DNA of 5,987 bases from an uncultured Neisseria sp. Lineage in GTDB: Bacteria > Pseudomonadota > Gammaproteobacteria > Burkholderiales > Neisseriaceae. Made by a program: the position numbers and the translations under genes. The stretch lies in contig CAMURX010000110.1 of NCBI GenBank assembly GCA_947097615.1, forward strand, positions 1 to 5,987, read 5' to 3'. Below, one piece after another: positions 1 to 4,901 of this stretch (positions within the stretch are counted from its first letter, which is position 1; each line of letters opens with the position of its first letter). The notes beneath the pieces are model-generated. The model did not search any database. It was not told the DNA's origin and saw only the letters and a list, made by a program, of their open reading frames with translations.

Positions 1-129
1 GATACCGCAAACTACCCCCACGCCCGCGAATGCATCCGCATCAGCATCGCCCAAAACGAAGCAACGCTGGAACAAGGTATCGCCGCCATCGCCGACGAAG
101 TGCAACGCGCGTTTGCCGAAGCCGTTTGA
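1..129 (+). CDS. avtA: Valine-pyruvate aminotransferase-like protein, C-terminal end (partial at 5' edge)
   Basis: Only the last 42 codons are present, read in frame 1 and ending with TGA at 127-129. The peptide contains YPHARECIRISIAQ and then an amphipathic helix ending EVQRAFAEAV. From memory this matches the C-terminus of the PLP-dependent aminotransferase AvtA, where a Cys-(Ile/Met)-Arg segment holds the substrate-carboxylate arginine and is followed by a terminal helix of the EEIERAWAE type. AvtA transfers an amino group between valine or alanine and pyruvate or 2-oxoisovalerate in the cytoplasm. The PLP lysine and most of the fold lie outside the window, so the family is a fair call and the exact substrate is inference. 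It is the only plus-strand gene here and it converges on the YbjQ pair, with a DUS hairpin starting 12 bases after the stop. Confidence 0.62.
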   Translation, partial: DTANYPHARECIRISIAQNEATLEQGIAAIADEVQRAFAEAV

Positions 130-141
130 CACGCAGCCCGC

Positions 142-190
142 ACAAGGCAAAAGGCCGTCTGAAAACCTTTCAGACGGCCTTTTGCCTTGT
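142..190. terminator. Bidirectional DUS-pair terminator between convergent genes
   Basis: This is a perfect inverted repeat with 23-base arms at 142-164 and 168-190 and a 3-base loop. Each arm contains one full AGGCCGTCTGAA (152-163 forward, 169-180 reverse), and the pairing extends through flanking AAA/TTT and CAAGGC. It lies between the stop of the plus-strand aminotransferase (129) and the stop of the minus-strand YbjQ paralogue (236), so it can end transcripts from both sides. Paired DUS acting as rho-independent terminators are well known in Neisseria. The downstream U-run is modest (CCTTTTGCC inside the arm). Confidence 0.85.
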
Positions 191-202
191 CTGCCCGTTC
201 TT

Positions 203-212
203 TTCAGACGGC
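203..212 (-). repeat. DNA uptake sequence, 10-base core
   Basis: Reverse-orientation core GCCGTCTGAA, unpaired. Its 12-mer extension differs from AGGCCGTCTGAA at the first base (CG in place of AG). It sits between the bidirectional hairpin and the stop of the minus-strand gene ending at 236. Confidence 0.85.
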
Positions 213-235
213 CGCAAGGACGATTGCCGACAGCC

Positions 236-745
236 TTAAGAACGGCTGCCGCCTGCCGTTGTTCCTGCCGTGCCGTAGGCGAGGATTTCCACCGTGCCGA
301 CAAGACCTCCTTTGCTCTGATCGGTCGGCTGGGAAATGGTGACAGTGTCGATTTTGACGTTGCAGACGGTGTCCGCGCCGAGGGCGGCGGCTTTTTCTTT
401 TAGGCGCAGCAGGGCTTCGCGGCGGGCGCGTTCGAGCAGGGTTTCGTACACGCCGATGCGGCCGCCGATAAGGTTGTGCAGCAGGGCGACGAGGTTGCGG
501 AAGCTGTCGGAGGTGAGGACGACGCTGCCGCAGACCAAGCGGCCACCGGTGAAATCCTGCGGTGGGTGTTTGGCGGCGATTAGGGCGATGTGGCGCAACT
601 CTGCTTCGCGGCGCGCGAGGTCGGCGAGGTGTTTTTTCTCGTTGCGGCGGCCGGTGAAGAAACCGACGGCGATGAGGATTAAGGACAGCCATATCGGCCA
701 GAAGGCGAAGACGAGGGAGAGGGTGCTGTTGTCGGGCTGGTTCAC
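236..745 (-). CDS. Membrane-anchored YbjQ/DUF74-family protein
   Basis: The product is 169 residues. Residues 9-31 form one hydrophobic segment (from SLVFAFWPIW to VGFF) followed at once by TGRRNEKKH. By the positive-inside rule this predicts a periplasmic N-terminus and a cytoplasmic C-terminal part. Residues about 69-162 align by eye with the upstream YbjQ protein: IGGRIGVYETLLERARREALLRL matches VGGELKGYTELLNEAREEAIARM, ALGADTVCNVKID matches QMGANAVVNVRFS, and both end in a (F/L)AYGTA segment. The role of YbjQ/DUF74 proteins is not settled, and 'heavy-metal binding' is a database label only. The start is GTG at 743-745, chosen because a perfect TAGGAGG lies five bases upstream. The stop codon of the preceding gene is the first three bases of that ribosome site, so translation is probably coupled. 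Standard YbjQ proteins are about 105 residues, so the N-terminal anchor is an addition. Confidence 0.85.
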   Translation of the reverse strand: MNQPDNSTLSLVFAFWPIWLSLILIAVGFFTGRRNEKKHLADLARREAELRHIALIAAKHPPQDFTGGRLVCGSVVLTSDSFRNLVALLHNLIGGRIGVYETLLERARREALLRLKEKAAALGADTVCNVKIDTVTISQPTDQSKGGLVGTVEILAYGTAGTTAGGSRS

Positions 746-750
746 GGCGG

Positions 751-757
751 CCTCCTA
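751..757 (-). promoter_or_regulatory. Shine-Dalgarno TAGGAGG that contains the upstream stop codon
   Basis: On the minus strand the order is GAC TAG GAGG CCGCC GTG. TAG (757-755) ends the upstream YbjQ gene and is also the start of the strongest ribosome binding site in the window, five bases before the GTG of the membrane-anchored paralogue. A ribosome terminating on the first gene would sit on the initiation site of the second. Confidence 0.8.
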
Positions 758-1072
758 GTCTTCGATGACGACGGCGGTGCCGTAGGCGAAGATTTCGGCG
801 GCACCAGCGGCGACGGAGGCGGTGGAAAAGCGGACGTTGACGACGGCGTTCGCCCCCATCTGCCGCGCCTGTTCGCTCATGCGGGCTATGGCCTCTTCGC
901 GCGCTTCGTTGAGCAGCTCGGTGTAGCCTTTGAGTTCGCCGCCGACGATGTTTTTCAGCCCGGCCATGATGTCGCGGCCGACGTGTTTGGCGCGGACGGT
1001 CGAGCCTTGCACGAGGCCGAGGTGGCGGACGATGGTGCGGCCGGGAACGGTTTCGATATTGGTGATGAGCAT
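755..1072 (-). CDS. YbjQ family (DUF74/UPF0145) protein
   Basis: This 105-residue soluble protein covers the whole family length. Family-typical stretches are TVPGRTIVRHLGLVQGSTV near the N-terminus, GGELKGYTELLNEAREEAI (44-62), ARQMGANAVVNVRF (69-82) and the closing strand EIFAYGTAVV (93-102). E. coli YbjQ has the same order of segments (GQTIVEYCGVVTGE, VGGRSGAYE, ARALGADAVVGI, SGTAV). Family members form ring-like oligomers in known structures, but their cellular job is unclear. There is no signal peptide or membrane segment, so it is cytoplasmic. The start is ATG at 1070-1072 with a moderate AAGAGA about nine bases upstream. It is first in a two-gene unit with the membrane-anchored paralogue, nine bases apart. 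A TATAAT box at 1137-1142 is the likely promoter element. Confidence 0.9.
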   Translation of the reverse strand: MLITNIETVPGRTIVRHLGLVQGSTVRAKHVGRDIMAGLKNIVGGELKGYTELLNEAREEAIARMSEQARQMGANAVVNVRFSTASVAAGAAEIFAYGTAVVIED

Positions 1073-1114
1073 GGTCGGGTCTCTTTCTTTGGGATTGGCA
1101 ACAAAACGGGTCGG

Positions 1115-1126
1115 AGGCCGTCTGAA
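1115..1126 (+). repeat. DNA uptake sequence AGGCCGTCTGAA
   Basis: Full 12-mer on the plus strand. It lies in the predicted 5' leader of the YbjQ unit, between its -10 box and its start codon. It is complementary to the reverse core at 1168-1177. The arms 1117-1127 and 1167-1177 could pair over 11 bases, but the 39-base loop and lack of a U-run make a terminator doubtful. Confidence 0.9.
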
Positions 1127-1136
1127 AAGGGTTCGT

Positions 1137-1142
1137 ATTATA
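1137..1142 (-). promoter_or_regulatory. Candidate -10 box (TATAAT) for the YbjQ pair
   Basis: The minus strand reads CTCC-TATAAT-ACGAA, a perfect sigma-70 -10 hexamer inside GC-rich DNA, 64 bases upstream of the ATG at 1072. No recognisable -35 lies 16-18 bases further up, and there is no TGn extension. It is therefore a candidate only, supported by position and by the rarity of such a hexamer in this base composition. Confidence 0.45.
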
Positions 1143-1167
1143 GGAGAAACCGGCGGCAGGCGGCGGT

Positions 1168-1177
1168 TTCAGACGGC
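1168..1177 (-). repeat. DNA uptake sequence, 10-base core
   Basis: Reverse-orientation GCCGTCTGAA directly abutting the TGA stop (1178-1180) of the 287-residue duplicated-module protein. The 12-mer extension is not conserved here (GA in place of AG). Confidence 0.85.
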
Positions 1178-2041
1178 TCAAAGGAAGGCGCTGCCTGTTT
1201 GCGGGGTGATAACGGTTTGGAAGTAGTGTTGTTCCCATTGGGTGTAGTCGTCGGGTTCGCTGCTGTCGTAGCCTCTTGTCCAATAGAGGCCGTCTTCGCC
1301 GCCGTATGCGGCTTCCATTGCCCAATGATAAACGGTTTCGTGCATGACGTAGTCCAAGCCGTACGGGGCGTGCAGTTGTTGGTCGGACAGGACGTGGCGG
1401 TAGAAATGCGATTGGCGGATGCGCTGTTCGGCGCATTCGGGGGTGAGGCGCAGGTAGTGGGTGAGGATGCCGAACATCAGCATCAGGTAGTCGCGTTTGT
1501 TGAAGGTTTCTGTTGCGCCGGTGTCGGGGTCGGTGATTTCGATGCCGTTTTTTTCGTCGGCAAACGCGCCGTGGGTTTGTGCGGGCGGGCGGATGCCGTC
1601 GGTGATGGGGCGGATGGCGTTTTTGTCGTAGTAGGCCGACCATTGGGCGTAGTCGTCGGGCAGGTCGGCGGTGTAGCCTTGTGCGGCGTAGTCTTCGCCG
1701 TAAACGGTTTGCATGGCGAGGCGGTATTCGCTGCCGAAGGCGGTGAGGGCGGCGATTTCGCCATCGGTGTGCAGGGAAACGGGGTGGCGGGCGGTTCTGT
1801 GCCGTTTGGGTAGGGCAGCCGAATCGGTGGGGACGGCTGCGGCCATGATGCGGCGGTAGGCGGATGATGCGCGTATCAGCCGTTCGGCGCGTTCGGGGGC
1901 GATGCGCAGATAGTGGGTGAGGATGCCGAATATCAGCATCAGGCAGGTGCGTTGGGTGAAACGGGTTTCTCCGCCGCTTTTTTTGCTGATGAGGATGACG
2001 GTTTTTTCGGCTTCGGGAAAAGTTCCGCAGGGTGTCGGCAT
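1178..2041 (-). CDS. Hypothetical protein with an internal tandem duplication
   Basis: This 287-residue protein is not one I recognise. It is two copies of one module. Copy A (about residues 15-146) and copy B (about 166-280) share an N-terminal block, LMLIFGILTHYLRIAPERAE (34-53) against LMLMFGILTHYLRLTPECAE (186-205), preceded by GGETRFTQR against GATETFNKR. They also share a C-terminal block, YRLAMQTVYG (106-115) and LPDDYAQWSAYYDKNAIRP (127-145) against YHWAMEAAYGG (238-248) and EPDDYTQWEQHYFQTVITP (262-280). The middle differs: copy A has a basic spacer around 78-93 (PKRHRTARHP) that copy B lacks. There is no signal peptide or clear membrane helix, and acidic and aromatic residues dominate the C-terminal block. 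The ATG at 2039-2041 has a good AAAGGA seven bases upstream. It stands alone between DUS clusters. Small acidic proteins with repeated modules can be immunity or effector-neutralising proteins, but nothing adjacent supports that role, so I assign no function. Confidence 0.85.
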   Translation of the reverse strand: MPTPCGTFPEAEKTVILISKKSGGETRFTQRTCLMLIFGILTHYLRIAPERAERLIRASSAYRRIMAAAVPTDSAALPKRHRTARHPVSLHTDGEIAALTAFGSEYRLAMQTVYGEDYAAQGYTADLPDDYAQWSAYYDKNAIRPITDGIRPPAQTHGAFADEKNGIEITDPDTGATETFNKRDYLMLMFGILTHYLRLTPECAEQRIRQSHFYRHVLSDQQLHAPYGLDYVMHETVYHWAMEAAYGGEDGLYWTRGYDSSEPDDYTQWEQHYFQTVITPQTGSAFL

Positions 2042-2048
2042 GGGGTGA

Positions 2049-2054
2049 TCCTTT
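2049..2054 (-). promoter_or_regulatory. Shine-Dalgarno AAAGGA for the duplicated-module gene
   Basis: On the minus strand AAAGGA sits seven bases before the ATG at 2041, ideal spacing. This fixes the start of the 287-residue protein. Confidence 0.7.
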
Positions 2055-2089
2055 GTTGGGAGGCCATCGGAAAGGCAGGCGGCGGGATG

Positions 2090-2155
2090 TTTTCAGACGG
2101 CCTTCTGTCCGTCGGAGGCCGTCTGAAAAGGTTTTCCTGCTTTTTCAGACGGCCT
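2090..2155. terminator. Triple alternating DUS cluster, probable terminator of the PlsC-type gene
   Basis: Three full 12-mers lie in 66 bases with orientations reverse (2092-2103), forward (2116-2127), reverse (2144-2155). The middle copy can form a 14-base stem with either neighbour: 2090-2103 with 2116-2129, or 2116-2129 with 2142-2155. Each has a 12-base loop, and the two are mutually exclusive. The right copy contains the stop codon of the acyltransferase gene. Position at the end of a minus-strand unit suggests termination, but neither hairpin has a clear U-run on the minus transcript. Confidence 0.65.
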
Positions 2156-2801
2156 TGGTGTCGGCAGGGGCGAGGGCAAGGAGGGCTTCGCGGCTGCGGG
2201 CAAGAAAGCTTTCTTTGTCTTCGTGGTCGTGCAGGCGCAGGGGTTGGCCGATATGCACTTCGCACAGCAGGGGCACGGGGAGGATTTTGCCTTTGGGCAG
2301 GACGCGGCTGATGTTGTCTATCCAGATGGGGACGAGTTCGGTGTCGGGGCGGGCGCGGGCGAGGTGGTAGATGCCGGATTTGAAGGGGAGCAGGCGGGTT
2401 TGGTCGTCGGTGTTGCGCGTGCCTTCGGGGAAGAGGATGAGGGAGTCGCCCGCGTCGAGGGCGGCGGCTATTTGTTCGGTGATGTCCTGCGGGCGGCCGC
2501 TGTCGCGCGGGATGAGCAGGGCGTTGAAGACGTTGCGGATGATGAAGCGTTTCAGACGGCCTGTGAGCCAGTAGTCGGATCCGGCGACGGGGCGGGCGGC
2601 GGTGCGCCAGCGGCGGGGCAGGGAAATCCAGACGAGCATGAAGTCGCCGTGGCTGCCGTGGTTGGCGTAGTAGACTTTGCGCTGCGGGGCGAAGGGGAAT
2701 TTGCCGCTGCTTTGCGGTTTGACGCCGGTGAGGAAGGAAACGGTAAGGCAGAGCGCCTGGTCGGTGAGCCAGGCGAGCTGTTTTTTCAGGAAGGCTTTCA
2801 T
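2145..2801 (-). CDS. 1-acyl-sn-glycerol-3-phosphate acyltransferase family protein (PlsC-type)
   Basis: This 218-residue protein is close to the usual size of lysophospholipid acyltransferases. Motif I HX4D is NHGSHGD (His48, Asp53). The region SGRPQD after LLIPRD (95-100) fits motif II, motif III is FPEGTR (124-129), and motif IV is VPIWID (157-162). His48 and Asp53 form the catalytic pair that moves an acyl chain from acyl-ACP or acyl-CoA to a lysophospholipid or related acceptor at the inner face of the cytoplasmic membrane. The weakly hydrophobic N-terminus (ALCLTVSFLTGV, 16-27) may dip into the membrane. The ATG at 2799-2801 overlaps the TGA of the CDP-alcohol phosphatidyltransferase gene as ATGA, so translation is coupled. 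The last codons AAG GCC GTC TGA come from a DUS, and another DUS (2551-2562) is coding and supplies GRLK (81-84). Whether it is the main PlsC or a specialised paralogue working with its neighbour is open; the operon favours the latter. Confidence 0.9.
   Translation of the reverse strand: MKAFLKKQLAWLTDQALCLTVSFLTGVKPQSSGKFPFAPQRKVYYANHGSHGDFMLVWISLPRRWRTAARPVAGSDYWLTGRLKRFIIRNVFNALLIPRDSGRPQDITEQIAAALDAGDSLILFPEGTRNTDDQTRLLPFKSGIYHLARARPDTELVPIWIDNISRVLPKGKILPVPLLCEVHIGQPLRLHDHEDKESFLARSREALLALAPADTKAV
2551..2562 (-). repeat. DNA uptake sequence inside the acyltransferase gene
   Basis: Full AGGCCGTCTGAA on the minus strand within the coding sequence, read as Gly81-Arg-Leu-Lys. It keeps the reading frame and so is tolerated as protein sequence. 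Confidence 0.9.
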
Positions 2802-3448
2802 GGCTGCGCTCCGTCGGTTTTGGCGGCGCGCTCTTCGAGGGCGCGGGCGATGTCGCGGGTGCGCAGGACGCAGGTGGCGGCGCTGCCTATGGTGATGATG
2901 GCGAGGGCGGCGGTGAGGCTGTGGGCGCTGCCGAGGCTGAGTTGCTCGGCGGCGGCGGCGAGGCAGGCGGCGGTTAAGACGGCCATGCGGTGCTGTTTGG
3001 CCATCGGGCCGCGGAAGCTCTGTGCCAAGCCGGTGCTGCCGCCGAAAACGCGGATGTAGGCGGTGAAGGCGGCAAGGAGGGCGGCAAGCCAGCCGAGCCA
3101 GCCTGCGCCGCAGGCGTAGCCGAGGGCAACGAGGAGGAGGCTGTCGGAGAGGCGGTCGGGCAGTTCGTTGTAGAGTTCGCCCGCCGCCGTTTTTTTGCCG
3201 CCTTCGACGGCGACCATGCCGTCGATGAGGTTGCACAGCAGGCGCAGTTGGATGAAGAGGGCGCAGGCGGCGAGGGCGGCGGGGGTCTGCCCGGGCAGGA
3301 TGAGGAAGAATGCGCCTGCTGCTGCTGCGGCGCTGCTCAGGCAGGAGATTTGGTTGGGGGTGATTTGGCCGTTGCGGGCGATGGCGGCGGCCAGTTTGCG
3401 CATCAGGCCGCTGTTGCGGGCGGAGATGGGGCGGCGGTTTTCGGTCAT
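2798..3448 (-). CDS. CDP-alcohol phosphatidyltransferase family membrane protein
   Basis: This 216-residue integral membrane protein has about five or six hydrophobic segments (roughly 37-52, 57-72, 104-137, 156-171, 178-195). The family active site normally reads DxxDGxxAR(x8)GxxxDxxxD. Here residues 73-98 give N73-L-I-D76-G77-M-V-A80-V81, then G90-ELY-N94-ELP-D98. Spacing is exact, but Asp1 and Asp3 are Asn and the Arg is Val. Such proteins swap CMP for an alcohol head group on CDP-diacylglycerol or a similar donor. As I recall, E. coli YnbA also has Asn at these positions, so this is probably a subfamily trait and not decay. The start is ATG at 3446-3448. An in-frame GTG at 3500-3502 would add 18 Pro/Arg-rich residues and lacks a ribosome site. 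It lies 72 bases after the methyltransferase gene and overlaps the acyltransferase gene by ATGA. The acyl and head-group enzymes together suggest a shared phospholipid product, whose identity I cannot tell. Confidence 0.85.
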   Translation of the reverse strand: MTENRRPISARNSGLMRKLAAAIARNGQITPNQISCLSSAAAAAGAFFLILPGQTPAALAACALFIQLRLLCNLIDGMVAVEGGKKTAAGELYNELPDRLSDSLLLVALGYACGAGWLGWLAALLAAFTAYIRVFGGSTGLAQSFRGPMAKQHRMAVLTAACLAAAAEQLSLGSAHSLTAALAIITIGSAATCVLRTRDIARALEERAAKTDGAQP

Positions 3449-3519
3449 GGCGGGCTTTCTTGGGCGGGTTGGGGGCGGTTTTGCGGCACGGGAGGTTTTC
3501 ACTTCGTTGAAGCTGCGCT

Positions 3520-3531
3520 TTCAGACGGCCT
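3520..3531 (-). repeat. DNA uptake sequence overlapping the methyltransferase stop codon
   Basis: Full 12-mer on the minus strand. Its bases form the final codons AAG GCC GTC and the TGA of the RNA methyltransferase gene. It has no inverted partner nearby, so it is not a hairpin terminator, in line with read-through into the downstream lipid genes. Confidence 0.9.
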
Positions 3532-4789
3532 TTTTGCGTTGGAAGGCGGCGGCGAAGAAGCCGTCGGTGTGGTGGGCGGCGGTGTTGAGGTGCAGGTAGC
3601 GGCCGGTGTCAAGGGGGACTTTTTGGGCGGCGAGCAGTTTGGCACAGTCGAGCGGTTCGAAGTCGGGGTGTTCGGCCAAAAAGTGTTCGGCCTGCCGCTC
3701 GTTTTCTTCGGGCAGGATGCTGCATGTGGCGTAGACGAGGAGGCCGCCGGGGGCGGTGAGTTCGGCGGCGGCGGCGAGGATGCTGTGCTGCTGCGACACG
3801 AGTTTGGCTATGGTGTCGGGCGACTGGCGGTATTTGAGGTCGGGGTTGCGGCGCAGGGTGCCGAGGCCGGAGCAGGGGGCGTCGACCAGAACGCGGTCGG
3901 CTTTGCCTTTCAGACGGATTATGCGCGGGTCGTGTTCGCTGCCGATGCGCTCGGGATGGATGTTGGTGAGGCCGGCGCGGGTCATGCGCGGTTTGAGGTT
4001 GGCGAGGCGTTTTTCGGCGACGTCGAAGGCGTAGATGCGGCCTTTGTTGGCCGTCATGGCGCCGATGGCGAGGGTTTTGCCGCCTGCACCGGCGCAAAAG
4101 TCGACGACGATTTCTCCGCGTTTGGCGCCGAGGAGCAGGGCGAGGAGCTGGCTGCCTTCGTCCTGCACTTCGAGTGTGCCGTCGAGAAAGAGGGGGTGGC
4201 CGTGCAGGGCGGCTTTGTCGTGCAGGCGGATGCACCAGGGGGAATAGGGTGCGGCTTCGGCTTTCAGGCCTTCTTCTTGCAGGGCGGCGAGCACTTTGTC
4301 GCGGCGGGCTTTGAGGGTGTTGACGCGCAGATCGAGCGGGGCGGGGCGGGCGGCGCTGCGGCCGAAGGTGAGGATGTCTTCGTCGGCAAAACCGTTGCCG
4401 CGCAGGGTGTCGGTCAGCCACTGCGGCAGTTCGGCGGCGGTGTGGAGGCCGTCTGAAAACTCGGTTTTGCGGGCTTTGAGGGAGGCAAGAAAGGCTTTTT
4501 CTTCCGCACCGGCGAGGTTTTCCAGTTGGCTGACGTTGAAGCCGCGCCCGAGAACGAGGGCGGCGAGGACGGCTTTTTCCGGCTGCGCGTGCGGGCGGCG
4601 GATGGCGGCGGCGATTTTTTGGTAGTGGCGGATGGCGGCGAAGACGGTTTCAGCGATTTCGCCCCTGTCTTGGCGGCCGAGTTTTTTGTGGGAGCGGAAG
4701 TAGGCGGAAACGGCGGCGTCGGCGGGCTGGCGGAAGGTGAGGACTTCGGCCGAGAGCGCGGCGGCGTGTTTGAATTGTGCGGGGGTCAT
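3521..4789 (-). CDS. RsmB/NOP-family SAM-dependent RNA (cytosine-C5) methyltransferase
   Basis: The product has 422 residues, close to E. coli RsmB (429). Residues 1-145 are a helical N-terminal region the size of the NusB-like RNA-binding domain (DRGEIAETVFAAIRH, 41-55). The catalytic half starts at DLRVNTLK (153-160). Next come the SAM-binding loop VVDFCAGAGGKTL (228-240), Asp256 in YAFDV, motif IV DAPCSGLG with Cys306, and motif VI YATCS with Cys356. Two cysteines are the hallmark of RNA m5C enzymes: Cys356 attacks C6 of the base and Cys306 helps release. The end HTDGFFAAAFQRK is also typical. The loop AGAGGKT, where RsmB has AAPGGKT, points to the second betaproteobacterial RsmB-like lineage and not RsmB itself, so the rRNA or tRNA target is uncertain. 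The ATG at 4787-4789 is chosen because an extended -10 promoter and a terminator hairpin lie just upstream. A longer in-frame start at 4927 would translate through both. The ribosome site is weak. Confidence 0.9.
   Translation of the reverse strand: MTPAQFKHAAALSAEVLTFRQPADAAVSAYFRSHKKLGRQDRGEIAETVFAAIRHYQKIAAAIRRPHAQPEKAVLAALVLGRGFNVSQLENLAGAEEKAFLASLKARKTEFSDGLHTAAELPQWLTDTLRGNGFADEDILTFGRSAARPAPLDLRVNTLKARRDKVLAALQEEGLKAEAAPYSPWCIRLHDKAALHGHPLFLDGTLEVQDEGSQLLALLLGAKRGEIVVDFCAGAGGKTLAIGAMTANKGRIYAFDVAEKRLANLKPRMTRAGLTNIHPERIGSEHDPRIIRLKGKADRVLVDAPCSGLGTLRRNPDLKYRQSPDTIAKLVSQQHSILAAAAELTAPGGLLVYATCSILPEENERQAEHFLAEHPDFEPLDCAKLLAAQKVPLDTGRYLHLNTAAHHTDGFFAAAFQRKKAV
4446..4457 (+). repeat. DNA uptake sequence inside the methyltransferase gene
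   Basis: Full 12-mer on the plus strand, antisense to the gene. The coding strand reads it as Phe-Ser-Asp-Gly-Leu (residues 111-115), in the linker between the N-terminal and catalytic parts. Confidence 0.9.
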
Positions 4790-4822
4790 GGCGGTTGCGG
4801 CGGCAGGGAATGAAAGGCGCGG

Positions 4823-4828
4823 ATTATA
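4823..4828 (-). promoter_or_regulatory. Extended -10 promoter for the methyltransferase/phospholipid operon
   Basis: The minus strand reads TTTTGC-TATAAT-CC, giving a perfect -10 with the TGn extension. No good -35 exists; the spacer falls in the DUS hairpin, as is acceptable for extended -10 promoters. Transcription would begin near 4816, leaving a leader of about 27 bases before the ATG at 4789. Confidence 0.6.
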
Positions 4829-4831
4829 GCA

Positions 4832-4866
4832 AAAGGCCGTCTGAAAAACGGTTTCAGACGGCCTTT
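4832..4866. terminator. DUS-pair terminator of the NlpC/P60 gene
   Basis: Perfect inverted repeat with 15-base arms (4832-4846 and 4852-4866) and a 5-base loop. Each arm holds a full AGGCCGTCTGAA. On the minus transcript the second arm ends in CCUUUUGCU, a short U-run. It begins 36 bases after the lipoprotein stop and ends four bases before the -10 box of the next operon. Confidence 0.85.
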
Positions 4867-4901
4867 GGTGTTTTGCGCCATACGGGCGGCCTGCGGCGGG
4901 T

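Noticed and set aside
1117..1177. DUS inverted pair as a terminator of the duplicated-module gene
   Set aside because: The arms pair over only 11 bases around a 39-base loop that includes a promoter-like TATAAT, and no U-run follows.
204..1643. A 479-codon open frame on the minus strand
   Set aside because: It crosses three better-supported genes in another frame, and its product is an Arg/Pro/His-rich string typical of an off-frame reading.
983..1813. A 276-codon open frame on the plus strand
   Set aside because: It is antisense to the duplicated-module gene, runs through intergenic DUS and the TATAAT box, and has low-complexity Val/Gly/Phe composition.
2802..3236. N-terminal extension of the acyltransferase frame
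   Set aside because: The added sequence is Arg/Pro-rich and overlaps the phosphatidyltransferase gene in another frame. The family-like N-terminus begins at the ATG at 2801.
3909..3918. Degenerate uptake sequence (9 of 10 core bases)
   Set aside because: It encodes Arg-Leu-Lys in the methyltransferase and lacks the final core base, so it may be chance or a decayed site and is not counted.
2990..4456. A 488-codon open frame on the plus strand
   Set aside because: It lies antisense to the methyltransferase and CDP-alcohol phosphatidyltransferase genes, is Gly/Ala/Val/Glu-rich with no recognisable domain, and is the usual shadow of GC-rich coding DNA.
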